A stretch of DNA of 64,000 nt from Luteococcus sp038433155 (lineage in GTDB: Bacteria; Actinomycetota; Actinomycetes; Propionibacteriales; Propionibacteriaceae): positions 62,001 to 126,000 of the forward strand of contig NZ_JBCDMW010000019.1 of the NCBI RefSeq assembly GCF_038433155.1, given 5' to 3'. The notes under the pieces are model-generated. The model saw nothing but the letters and a program-made list of their open reading frames with translations, searched no databases and was not told the DNA's origin. Of the stretch, positions 13,701 through 21,248 are shown one piece after another (position 1 is the first letter of the stretch; each line of letters starts with the position of its first letter). Made by a program: the position numbers and the translations under genes.

Positions 13701-14900
13701 CGCGATCGCCTGGTTCTCCTCGCCATTGCCAGCGGTCTTGACAATCGCGATGTCCGCCATCGGTACCGCGACGCTGAGGTGCTGCAGCAGGTAGGAGTCG
13801 TTGGTCGTACCCAGGTTGATGGTCAGCGTGGAGTCACCGGTCTTCACATTCGGCAGGGCGGCCGTCCTGGCGTCCACGTTGGCATTGTGGAAGACGGTTC
13901 CCCTGAAAGGGGCATAGGGAACCGCCCCATCGGCCCGGCTGATGAAGTAATTCTCGCCCAGCGAGACGCTCGTTGAGGTGGTGTCGGTGTAGCGGACGTA
14001 GTCGCCCGAGAGGGCCGCATCCCCCTCATAGCCAACCACCCCCAGCTTGGCACCGGTTCCTTGCGGCTCCAGACCAGTCAGTGAGACCGCCGTGGCAGGA
14101 TCTTTGACGAACTTTCGCTCATAACCATCGAATTGGTAGATCTTGCGCCGCACTGAGGAAACCGGCTGACTGGGATCGTAGGCACCGTAGTCATAGACCA
14201 GTTCCATGGCCCAACCCACGTGGCAGTTGTAGCCAGCCGCCCCCCAGACATTGCCGACCGTCATGGTGGTGGGGGTACCGGTGCCCACCACCCCATCGAA
14301 CTGGGAGAGCAGATCGGCATTGGCCGAATAGAAGTAGGAGGTACCCGTCGGAATGCTCGCGTTGTTCAGATCACTGGTGTAGTTCGTGGGTAGGTAGTTC
14401 ACCGCCTTGCCGTTCACGGTGACCGAGACCTGCTGGGTTTGGGCCGTCCCCGTCGTCGGCACGGTTGCCGTACTGGTGGTGGTCGATGAACAGCGCGTGC
14501 CCGTCATCCCGGCGACCTTGCCCAGGTCACCCGACCAGTAGAGCTTCGCGCCCACCACTGTCGCGCCCTTGGGGACGGTGAACGTGGCCTGACTGGAGTT
14601 GAAGGTGGCGGCATTGGCGTCCACGTCGATGAACTTCATCGCGTAGGCCTCGTTCTCGGGAGCTGTGGTGACGCCGCCGAAGAGGTAGTCGGGGCCATAG
14701 CCGCTCAAGCTGTTGGTCGTCGCGGTCAGCAGGCCATTGCCCACCAGAACCATGTCTCCATGCACGTCGTAGGTCTTGGTGTTGGCCATGGCCGCGATGG
14801 TCAACGCCTCGGCGCCGACGCTGCCCTGCAACCCGAGCGAGAAGGCAAGCACGAGGGCCAAGGCCCCCGCCGTCACACGATGCCATTGAACGTGGCGCAC
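1..14900 (-). CDS. Giant secreted DUF11/DUF7507-type repeat protein, 3' end outside the window
   Basis: One reading frame stays open on the minus strand from a GTG at 14900 to the window edge, at least 4966 codons, with no stop. The start follows a GGGAGA ribosome site about 7 nt upstream. The product begins VRHVQWHRVTAGALALVLAF and has a signal peptide ending near GAEA. Residues of about 30-400 form a non-repeated head. From about residue 400 there are some 40 repeats of about 113 residues. Each has a VxNTGN-type strand, a TCTxxYTVTQADxDAG-type strand and usually two cysteines. This matches the DUF11/DUF7507 'conserved repeat domain' family of Gram-positive surface proteins. An adhesin or surface-layer role is inferred. 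The C-terminus, where a wall or membrane anchor would lie, is not visible. The frame at 14900 matches the frame at position 3, so there is no net frameshift. Confidence 0.9.
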   Translation of the reverse strand, partial: MRHVQWHRVTAGALALVLAFSLGLQGSVGAEALTIAAMANTKTYDVHGDMVLVGNGLLTATTNSLSGYGPDYLFGGVTTAPENEAYAMKFIDVDANAATFNSSQATFTVPKGATVVGAKLYWSGDLGKVAGMTGTRCSSTTTSTATVPTTGTAQTQQVSVTVNGKAVNYLPTNYTSDLNNASIPTGTSYFYSANADLLSQFDGVVGTGTPTTMTVGNVWGAAGYNCHVGWAMELVYDYGAYDPSQPVSSVRRKIYQFDGYERKFVKDPATAVSLTGLEPQGTGAKLGVVGYEGDAALSGDYVRYTDTTSTSVSLGENYFISRADGAVPYAPFRGTVFHNANVDARTAALPNVKTGDSTLTINLGTTNDSYLLQHLSVAVPMADIAIVKTAGNGEENQAIAPGALPSFRMTVYNSGSAPLKNLSVEDPLAPGCNRTTAQMATILSAAGYTNGQLPEGASVQYTCDGPATSSTFTNTASVKGQTVDGAVLLDKSDVAQVQVANWTLTKAPKTPDVKKGTDATWVIKLTNTGGADIYDITLSDPSTPACNKTVPLLEKGQTLEYECSATVTGTTTNTINATGTAKATENAKLTVPMTATAKGTVYVSEIDVTKTVDKATVAVGEQATFTFVVKNTGTATLNTVALDDPKFPSCNQANVGPLAPGASKTLTCTVTPFTAAAASALTNTVTATGTPPSGIKVTDTAQVDVGNKALQLVKKATTTDVNGNSLLDAGDTVTYTFTVANTGSLPLTKVVVADPLLTGRAITCVPDVLQPGEVSNCTVAETYTVTQADVDAGTLKNTATATGTAPDNSTTTGTASVTLTPVAQPAIQLTKTASRPTVDTVGQQVTYTFTATNTGNASLSGVTLSDPLAGLSALTCRNAAGPVALPTTLAPKAVLTCTATRSTTQADLNAGTVVNTATVKGTAPSGTTVNDTASATVTATQRRTMAVTKTADKTEFSTVGEVVKYTVTTTNTGNVVLSGVQMTDSMTRLANQACSPSSPALLQPGQTLTCTGTLTVNQADLDGGAILNTVTSKANPPSGEPLTGTAQFVVTPKPSSGLDLVKTASRQSITAAGQSITYNFTATNSGASTLNNVRVTDPLPGLVMGACSPAAGSSLVPGAKMTCSATYTATQADVDAGRIVNTATATATDSHGNDVSGPGTATVTAAPTGGIQLTKTANPSTVDTVGQQVTYTFLVKNTANVTLNRLALSDKLAGLSAVTCAPTALGGSLAPGATTTCTATRATTQADLNAGVVNNTATATGTTPAGAAVTDNSTAKVTATQNPAFSITKTATPKQVIKAGDRISYSIVVNNNGNVVLTNLRLADPMLGTVTCTPTALGGTLAPGSSTTCTGSYPATQTDINAGTINNTATATLTPPTGADLSRAASEVVTTLQNPSLTVNKTGSTATYDAVNGTIDYTITATNSGNVTMTQVNVTDSMFSAARLSCTPTIPATLQPGGVITCKATRTISQADLDAGKLVNTATATGTANGTSYTGSDNFTATATQRPAFTLTKTPNPATITGAGTAIGYSIVLTNSGTVTLSNAQISDPKLGSFTNCTPALGSKLAPGATMTCTGSYTSTQADVDAGSILNTATGTAVTPTNATLTRTAPAVVTVTSAPALTLTKSAAPTRVGTVGQVVTYSFQVTNTGNVTANSLAITDGLAGLSAINCPVTTLAPKASTTCTATRATTQADLNLASGTIDNTATATAKDPKGAAVTSNASTATVTLNQTPGLGITKTANPTTVKAVGDQVNFTIVVTNSGNVDATNVRVADNLIAAAQVNCTPAQGSTLAPKATMTCTATRATTQSDLNAGQAINTATVTGAAPNGSAITPATAKATVTATQLPAITLDKTSTTTLATAVGQGIQYSYLVTNTGNVNLGSLKVTDPHQGLSNINCNGVNSLAVGASVTCTATYSATQADMNAGSITNNATVTSEKPGGSTTNAADDVTATDSLVIATEQRPDLGFAKTANQTTYSATGRTITYTFSAANSGNVDITNVQIKDPLPGLTALTCSPALGSTLAPRGTMSCSATYVTTQADLDAGKIVNTATLTGQAPDGSTITRTGAVTITGALDSKLTLSKTPNPASIAAAGDKITYTFVATNTGNSTLKQVSVADTDLPGMSAITCDATTLAPNAKTTCTASYTATQADVNRGSIPNLATASGVDPTGKQVSGSANATVTVTQAPKLAMVKTASRTGIDAVGQPITYTFRVTNTGNVTINDLTVTDALRGISAPSCPVTTLAPGASTNCTANYTTVQADLDNGGVTNSATATGTTESKATVPPATATVTVPASQTATGTFSKTASPLTYSQVGDEVTYTLRVTNTGNVTVGGVLITDAELRNRVGALNCNIYNSSGTLLRPGSGAVALAPGEYKECLATVAVTQADLNAGSITNVAQVNGKAPDGSAMPELTDSAVVTANAQPAMTFRKTSDSPTVSRVGQQIGYTFVLTNTGNVELTNAQINDPKIPTANLSCTPGLGSTLQPRTSMTCTGTYAATQADLDAQKIVNVATGTATGAGKPLSATDTRTVDAQLKPAIALAKSATPNPVAKAGDVATFNLVVTNTGNVTLDNITVTDPLAGLSAVTCPVTTLAPGKDTTCTATMTLTQDQINSGQVTNTASVTGTDPAGTAVTNTATAVLRTNQTPTLTLAKTASPTQVAKAGDPVTYTFLVTNTGNVTINDLVVNDPMFTPTEVDCSVTSLAPGASTTCTHSWNVTQAQIDQPSFTNVATATGTTASGATVPPAQGQATVTTDPKPSWTFVKTADHDQVNIIGDTVTYTLVVTNTGNVTLKNVFMSDPKVANPSTNMLFDCYVLNADGSRATDAPGAIDLLPGQQKVCHGAKTFTQQDFEVPDPNDATSGIDWPNQAYVNAITPDGTKLPTLNSSPAADQPAGPTTVYLHPKPDFDMVKTADAQRYSRVGQVINYTIQATNSGNVELNNVAISDKKLAAASFQCSPAMGSTLQPKQTMTCSGAYTVTQADIDAGSITNEAVGHGTDNQGVTHDASAAAVLTVVYFGQDGMMLEKIADPRTVSKAGDVVTYSFIVTNLGTGQINGLTVSDPLITNSGGTISCPATTLAGSPDATRPSQLTCTASYTATQTDIDNKGFPNTASATGATVNGGVTKNLSSEASAQVLANHAPSMTLTKTATVRDGAVDTAGDLVDYTFQVTNTGNVALNSLALTDAMPGLSTPSCPKTVLQPNEEMTCTATLTVSQGQLDGGQITNRAVITGQDLDGEQAMAQATATVTATAKPAITFDKAADKTEITTVGEVVTYTFTGTNTGNVTLYGWKLTDGLSDAAGNSRLTAVSCPPASNVAPGESRVCTAQLVVTQADLDAGTINNTATVNTVTADGKPGPSGTDTVTVTATQTAALEVTKTVDQAEYATVGQALNYSITVKNTGNLSVANVQLAESLTEGMGALNCSPAIGSTLASGQSMSCTISKTVSQADLDAQKITNVATATGTTSKGELSQPSNEAVSTAKLAPAINLVKNANPKSADTAGTVINYTFDVTNTGNVALQGPAITDQFTNLGGGAALPVTCPQTTLAAGATTQCTASYTLTQADIDGARPADGKGLENTATVTANDVAGTPVTDTDSTSVQLNLAPQIEVNKTVVNPATNDATYSKAGDTLNYTITVTNTGNVKVIAGQLTDPLLKDITCDVYELAPKGVATCHGTYTVVQNDIDDGRVPNTATATATDTAGTPVKAQGRTEATAVKNPAITLAKAADPTTVDAVGQQVTYTMVATNTGNTTLSQVFIEDKLPGLSLPLHCTITATDGTTRPGSGPISLTPGEIKTCTATRLATQADLDAGQVTNTASVTAAELDKPVTAQATVRATQRGQLTTTKTVDRQTYAAVGDVLTYTIGVTNTGNTTVSNVQLAESIPVEGTTCDPALGSSLASGAVMNCTVKHTVTQADLDAGSISNVATASGKDPNGTTVEDPSDPATSTAQLDPALTVTKTGTPSTVNAAGQTITWDFVVRNTGNATLYDVVLTDTKQGISAITCPGASAPYTLAPGKELTCQASYVVTQDDIDQANAAATPPIGVANHVDVTAHDVNNKQATGSADAQVTVKHEPAITLDKTVSPETFTGPDQEFTYTFVITNTGNVMLKGITLTDPLPRMGTFTCDRDLPTAELEVGEKITCTATRTALQTGVDLGKITNVATVTAVDADGGISVNDSDDAVVTATQTPGMTLAKSADRTTVNAVGDVITYTLTMKNTGNVTLNNVVIDDPKVDAGSYNCTVLDAKGAEVAGSSTAGVEPGGQKICTATHTTTQADIDAGSVVNTAVVNAAGPSGALPAEPSNEVVVEAIQGAGIKLVKSATPTRVAAAGDTVSYTFTITNTGTTSLNNIQLTDPLPGLSPFDCDLPLGGSLAPAGEMHCTASRQVTEPEMNQDTILNTATATGTSPGPKGGPVTSQSTATVIPVHKPSLGLDKTHDVASVTKAGDPVTYTFTVTNTGNVAVDQIAVADPLLGASPITCQATRLTVGASTTCTGKYTATQADIDGGRILNTATVTGVDTLGGDPVTPGKDSDEVPVTQTHALAITKTAVSPGPLKLGDPGEFKIVVTNTGTTTITDVTVTEDDFLYPGATLSCLPAQGSSLAPQQTMTCKAVRITDQDAIDFGVLENRAAVSGTDPNGNPVEATSEVAQIPTEQGTLTLGFTKTPSVTTVTQVGQQVTYTMVGKNTGTKTLYGADITDDSLPGLSALNCDFESASYLRPGQTFTCTASYTVTQADLDRGSIQNTALLDGYEATADAYDYRELNAPATVTAAAAPKLTLAKTADHTTVSAAGEPVVYTLSLRNDGNVTAKGATITDQLPNLGALNCTRADGSVATLPADLAPGEGITCQAGYTTTQADMDKGSIINNAQATATTPTGAAITSNQASTTVITENRPGLQVAKTTTTTLIRQAGEKVPFTITAKNTGNVSYTNVQVADSLPLDGPLTCTPALGSTLAPQQTMTCTGSY

Positions 14901-14965
14901 CGCTGTTCTCCCATGCTCCCCCGAGCAAGCCCACCTCGAACCTGTTCCGAGCTGTGACAGCACTG

Positions 14966-14995
14966 AGTATGCAGGGCGGCAGGCTTAAGTAACAA
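14966..14995 (-). promoter_or_regulatory. Candidate promoter of the giant repeat-protein gene
   Basis: On the minus strand TTGTTA (complement of 14990-14995) and CATACT (complement of 14966-14971) are separated by 18 nt. They would start a transcript about 58 nt before the GTG at 14900. The stretch 14985-15070 is visibly richer in A/T than its surroundings and also holds a GCGTG-TTTT-CACGC hairpin at 15026-15039. This is a sequence match only. Confidence 0.4.
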
Positions 14996-15132
14996 GCCAC
15001 TGAGAGAAAATCAACACCCTTCTTTGCGTGTTTTCACGCTTTCCCTCGAAAGTTATCCATCCATTGAGACACCAGAGTCCACTCCGCAGAAATTCCCCTT
15101 GCCACGGGCCACTCGGCCAATCAGCTCCTGAC

Positions 15133-15939
15133 TCATTCAAAGAAGGCCCGGCCCGCCGGCGGCCCGGGAGATTCCTCACCCACCCCGAAGAAGGGCTGCG
15201 CGCCACCCACCAGACGGGTCAGGTGCTCACCATGCACCAATCGATGGGGGAAGACTGCGCCGGCGGCCCGCCGCTCCAGCCGGTCGACCGGGAGCGCCAC
15301 CGGACTGGCGCCAATCACCACATTGCCGAAGCGCCGCCCCTTGAGGGTGGCGCTCTCGGCGCTCAGCATGACATGGGCGAAAGTGCTCCGCAGGCCGGCC
15401 AACACTCGTCGGGTCCAGTCAAAGGGGTGGGTGTCGGTGACGTTGGCCAGGAACAGGCCCTCGGACACCAGGACCCGGCGTACGTCCGTCAGGAAGTCCA
15501 GTCCAACCAGCTCGCCCGGCACCCGGGCGCCGACGAAGGCATCCAGCACCACCACGTCGGCATAGTCCTCGGGCATGGCGGCGATGCCCTCGCGGCCACC
15601 CACGGGGCGAACCTTGATGCCGGAGTGCTTGCCCAGCGGAATCTTGGCGCGCACCTCGGCGGTGAGCTCAGCATCCGGCTCCAACACGATCTGCGGGGAG
15701 GTGGGCCTGGTGTGCGACACATAACGGGCCAAGGTCATCGCCGCTCCCCCGATGTGCACCACCCGCAGCCGCTCACCCGGCTGGCCGTGCTGGTCCAGGT
15801 GGTCGGCGAGCCGCTGCATGTAGTCGAATTCCAAATGGGCGGGGTCGTCCGGGTCAACCCAGGACTGGTCGGCGCCCCCGACCCGGACCAACCAGCAACC
15901 CGGCCGTTCCGGATCGGGGACGACGCGCTCAGTGCTCAC
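15133..15939 (-). CDS. Spermidine synthase-like SAM-fold protein
   Basis: The 268-residue product starts at a GTG 16 nt after the clpB stop, so it is probably cotranscribed with clpB. It has a Rossmann SAM-binding pattern: VVHIGGAAMTLARYV near residues 60-74 and an acidic VVVLDAFVG strand near residue 128. This is typical of the spermidine-synthase/methyltransferase superfamily. The canonical GGGDGG polyamine-synthase loop is absent (HIGGAAM instead), so a true aminopropyltransferase is unlikely. Actinobacterial proteins of this type are usually annotated 'spermidine synthase-like'. The substrate is unknown. Confidence 0.75.
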   Translation of the reverse strand: MSTERVVPDPERPGCWLVRVGGADQSWVDPDDPAHLEFDYMQRLADHLDQHGQPGERLRVVHIGGAAMTLARYVSHTRPTSPQIVLEPDAELTAEVRAKIPLGKHSGIKVRPVGGREGIAAMPEDYADVVVLDAFVGARVPGELVGLDFLTDVRRVLVSEGLFLANVTDTHPFDWTRRVLAGLRSTFAHVMLSAESATLKGRRFGNVVIGASPVALPVDRLERRAAGAVFPHRLVHGEHLTRLVGGAQPFFGVGEESPGPPAGRAFFE

Positions 15940-15955
15940 CCGACGAGGTTACCCC

Positions 15956-18538
<2,583 letters not shown>

Positions 18539-18571
18539 GGTTCCTTCTGGGTAGCAGGGGTCAGGGCCTGG

Positions 18572-18592
18572 GTTGAGTGGCGGTGGCTCAAG
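18572..18592. promoter_or_regulatory. HAIR element (HspR operator), clpB proximal, imperfect
   Basis: The sequence is GTTGAGT-N7-GCTCAAG, one mismatch from the HAIR consensus CTTGAGT-N7-ACTCAAG when its arms are compared. It overlaps the predicted -10/transcription start of clpB, a position where a bound repressor would block RNA polymerase. Confidence 0.65.
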
Positions 18593-18619
18593 TATCACCC
18601 CGAGCGCAGCCAACTTCAA
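18591..18619 (-). promoter_or_regulatory. clpB promoter
   Basis: On the minus strand TTGAAG (complement of 18614-18619), a 17-nt spacer and GATACT (complement of 18591-18596) form a housekeeping-sigma promoter. It is flanked by two HAIR elements. Confidence 0.6.
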
Positions 18620-18624
18620 CCAAA

Positions 18625-18645
18625 GTTGAGTACATCAGACTCAAC
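18625..18645. promoter_or_regulatory. HAIR element (HspR operator), clpB distal
   Basis: GTTGAGT-N7-ACTCAAC is a perfect inverted repeat with the 7-nt spacer of HAIR sites. It lies just upstream of the clpB -35 box. Confidence 0.85.
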
Positions 18646-18838
18646 CCTTGACGGGCGCCCGATATTCCCACCCCGATGAGCCTCCCGCCCTTCCTTGGCG
18701 CCGCCCTTCCTCGCCCCTCCTCCAAGGCTTGTTCCCGGCCGATGTCCACCCCGAGCGCCCCTGCCGCGGCCGCCCACCCCGCGCGATCTACCGCCGAGGC
18801 CGGCCAGACGTCAAGTCACACAAGGAATCCGGCCACAC

Positions 18839-18854
18839 TGTGACTTTTTTCACA
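18839..18854. promoter_or_regulatory. CRP/GlxR-type operator upstream of adhP
   Basis: TGTGA-CTTTTT-TCACA is an exact TGTGA-N6-TCACA palindrome, the consensus of CRP and of actinobacterial GlxR/Crp regulators. A possible -10 (TATCGT) lies at 18886-18891. Between the clpB HAIR (18645) and adhP (18996) no gene is seen; this site is the only clear signal in that 350-nt gap. Confidence 0.6.
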
Positions 18855-18995
18855 TCAGCCCTTCCGGTCGGCCACCACGCGCCCCTATCGTCGTTGTCCA
18901 CACCCCCGTCACCGACGACGCGGGGCACTGCCACCCAACCCACACGCGCCGGCTCGACGCGGAGCTGGCGCACCCCCACCCACAGGAGGAAAGCC

Positions 18996-20024
18996 ATGGG
19001 AAGCATGAAGGCAGCAGTGGTCACCGAGTTCGGCAAGGACCTGGACGTGAAGGAGGTGGAGCGCCCCACTCCGGGCCCCGGCCAGGCCTTGGTCAAGCTG
19101 ATCGCCTCCGGCGTCTGCCACACCGACCTGCACGCCAAGGACGGCGACTGGCCGGTCAAGCCCAGCCCGCCCTTCATCCCCGGCCACGAGGGCGTCGGCA
19201 TCGTCGAGGAGATCGGCGAAGGGGTCACCGAGTTCGGCGTCGGGGACATGGTGGGCAATGCCTGGCTGTGGACGGCCTGCGGCGAGTGTCGCTTCTGCCG
19301 GACCGGTTGGGAAACCCTGTGTGAGCAGCAGCAGAACGGCGGTTACAGCGTCGACGGCTCGTTCGGGGAGTACATGCTGGTGGACGCCAAGTACGCCGCC
19401 AAGATCCCCGAGGGCGCCAACCCGCATGAGATCGCGCCCGTGCTGTGCGCCGGCGTGACCGTCTACAAGGGCCTCAAGATGAGCGAGGTGAAGCCGGGCG
19501 AATGGATCGCCATCTCCGGCATCGGCGGCCTGGGCCACGTGGCGGTGCAGTTCGCCAAGGCGATGGGGATGCGGGTGGTGGCCATCGACGTGTCCGACGA
19601 CAAGCTGAAGCTGGCCCAGAAGCACGGCGCCGAGGCCGTGGTCAATGCCCGCGAGGAGGACACCGAGGCGGCGGTGCACAAGATCACCGGGATCGGCGCC
19701 GACGGGGTGCTGGTCACGGCGGTACACACCCACGCCTTCGGCCAGGCGATCGGGATGGCTCGGCGCGGCGGCACCATCGTCTTCAATGGCCTGCCCCCGG
19801 GCGAGTTCCCGGCCCCGATCTTCGACCTGGTGCTGAAGGCACTGACCATCCGCGGATCCATCGTCGGCACCCGGCAGGACATGGTGGAGGCGCTGGAGTT
19901 CTACCGGGAGGGCAAGATCCACCCGACATACTCCAAGCGTCGCCTCGACGAGGTGAACGACATCCTGGACGAGATGGCCCAGGGCAATATCGACGGCCGC
20001 GCGGTGATCGACTACACCGCCTGA
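18996..20024 (+). CDS. adhP: Zinc-dependent alcohol dehydrogenase (AdhP type)
   Basis: This 342-residue medium-chain dehydrogenase would interconvert ethanol or other primary alcohols and aldehydes using NAD(H). Catalytic zinc ligands are in GVCHTDLH and GHEGVG. The structural zinc loop CGECRFCRTGWETLC has four cysteines. The nucleotide-binding turn is GIGGLGHVAVQ. The ATG at 18996 follows AGGAGGAAAGCC. A CRP-like site 140 nt upstream suggests carbon or cAMP control, and a strong terminator follows. Length and motifs are normal for AdhP. Confidence 0.93.
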   Translation: MGSMKAAVVTEFGKDLDVKEVERPTPGPGQALVKLIASGVCHTDLHAKDGDWPVKPSPPFIPGHEGVGIVEEIGEGVTEFGVGDMVGNAWLWTACGECRFCRTGWETLCEQQQNGGYSVDGSFGEYMLVDAKYAAKIPEGANPHEIAPVLCAGVTVYKGLKMSEVKPGEWIAISGIGGLGHVAVQFAKAMGMRVVAIDVSDDKLKLAQKHGAEAVVNAREEDTEAAVHKITGIGADGVLVTAVHTHAFGQAIGMARRGGTIVFNGLPPGEFPAPIFDLVLKALTIRGSIVGTRQDMVEALEFYREGKIHPTYSKRRLDEVNDILDEMAQGNIDGRAVIDYTA

Positions 20025-20042
20025 GGCGCCTCCGCACAGACA

Positions 20043-20076
20043 GGTGGGCCCCGCGCGCACTGCGCCGGGGCCCACC
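20043..20076 (+). terminator. adhP terminator hairpin
   Basis: GGTGGGCCCCG and CGGGGCCCACC form a perfect 11-bp stem around a 12-nt loop, 18 nt after the adhP stop. There is no T-run, as is common in high-GC actinobacteria. Confidence 0.7.
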
Positions 20077-20125
20077 GGCGCCTGCACCACTCCATCACGC
20101 TGCAGCCGTGATCTACCGTGGTGGC

Positions 20126-20356
20126 ATGCGGACCACCTTGAGCATTGACGACGACGTGCTGGAGAGCGCCCGTCAGATCGCCTCAGCACAGCGAACCACC
20201 ACGGGCGCGGTGATCAGCGAGCTGGCTCGCCGGGCCCTGTTGACCGCCACGCCGATCAGCCAGACTGCCGTGCGCAACGGATTTCCAGTGCTCCCCCACC
20301 GCGGTGGGAGAGTCACCTCGGAGCTCGTCGATGATCTGATGGCAAGCGATTCGTGA
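20126..20356 (+). CDS. Orphan VapB-like antitoxin
   Basis: This 76-residue protein starts MRTTLSIDDDVLESARQIAS, the N-terminal strand and helix of ribbon-helix-helix antitoxins of the VapB/DUF2191 group. The C-terminal half would normally wrap a PIN toxin. No toxin gene follows: the next gene, nadE, is convergent and begins only 52 nt away. A possible -10 (TACCGT) lies so close to the ATG that the message may be leaderless. The partner is either lost or elsewhere. Confidence 0.7.
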   Translation: MRTTLSIDDDVLESARQIASAQRTTTGAVISELARRALLTATPISQTAVRNGFPVLPHRGGRVTSELVDDLMASDS

Positions 20357-20408
20357 CCGCAACCCTGCTGGGCTGACTCTGCGCTTCAGGCCCTACACTT
20401 GCGGCGGC

Positions 20409-21230
20409 TCAGCGCCACCAGGTGTCGCGGATCTCCACCGGGGTGGTGCGCTTGTGGCGGCTGCGCAGCCACTTCTGCTCGATCTTCTCGGCCACCTCGT
20501 CGGGCACCTCGGCGCCCTCCAGGTAGGCGTCGATGTCGTCGTAGCTGATCCCCAGCTCGTCCTCATCGGTGCGCAGCGGCTTGTCGTCCAGCAGGTCCGC
20601 CGTGGGCACCTTGGCCCACAGCCGCTCCGGGGCGCCCAGATGCTGCAGCAGCTGGCGGTTCTGCTCCTTGTCCAGGGTCAACAGCGGCAGGATGTCCGCG
20701 CCGCCGTCGCCGAACTTGGTGAAGAACCCGACGGTGGACTCCGCGCCGTGGTCGGTGCCGATCACCAACAGGTTGCGCTCCCCCGCAATGGCGTACTGGG
20801 CCACCATCCGCATCCGGGCCTTCACATTGCCCCTGTTGAAGTCGCTGATCTGCATGCCGGTGCCCTGCTCGAAGGCGGCCTCCATGCCATCGGTGGCGGC
20901 CTTGATGTTGAGGGTCACCTCGGTGCGGGCGGCCACCCAGTCCATCGCGGCGGCGGCATCGGCCTCGTCGGCCTGCACACCGTGCGGCAGCCGGACGGCG
21001 ACGAAGTCCGCGTCGATCTCCTCGGCCCGCAGCCGGTCCACGGCCATCTGGGCCAGCCGGCCGGCCAGGGTGGAGTCCACCCCGCCGGAGATGCCCAGCA
21101 CGAAGCCGCTGGTGTGGGTGGCCTTGACGTAGTCGCACAGGAACTGGACCCGACGCTCCACCTCTTGGGCGGGGTCGATCTGGGGCTTGACGCCCATCTC
21201 CTCGACGATGACCTTCTGCAGTTCACGCAT
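20409..21230 (-). CDS. nadE: Ammonia-dependent NAD(+) synthetase
   Basis: The 273-residue enzyme makes NAD from nicotinic acid adenine dinucleotide, ATP and ammonia, the last step of NAD synthesis. The PP-loop signature SGGVDSTLAGR is near residue 46. The product lacks the N-terminal glutaminase domain of the large NadE form, so it must use free ammonia. Length matches the E. coli-type enzyme (about 275). The ATG at 21230 fits the family N-terminus MRELQKVIVEEMGV. Confidence 0.95.
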   Translation of the reverse strand: MRELQKVIVEEMGVKPQIDPAQEVERRVQFLCDYVKATHTSGFVLGISGGVDSTLAGRLAQMAVDRLRAEEIDADFVAVRLPHGVQADEADAAAAMDWVAARTEVTLNIKAATDGMEAAFEQGTGMQISDFNRGNVKARMRMVAQYAIAGERNLLVIGTDHGAESTVGFFTKFGDGGADILPLLTLDKEQNRQLLQHLGAPERLWAKVPTADLLDDKPLRTDEDELGISYDDIDAYLEGAEVPDEVAEKIEQKWLRSRHKRTTPVEIRDTWWR

Positions 21231-21248
21231 GAGGACAGCGTAACGGGG

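Noticed and set aside
15133..15939. True spermidine synthase (speE)
   Set aside because: The GGGDGG aminopropyltransferase loop is missing and no speD or polyamine gene is nearby.
19445..20125. In-frame 5' extension of the orphan antitoxin through adhP
   Set aside because: Only the last 76 codons (20126-20356) look like a protein; the upstream part is a shifted reading of adhP.
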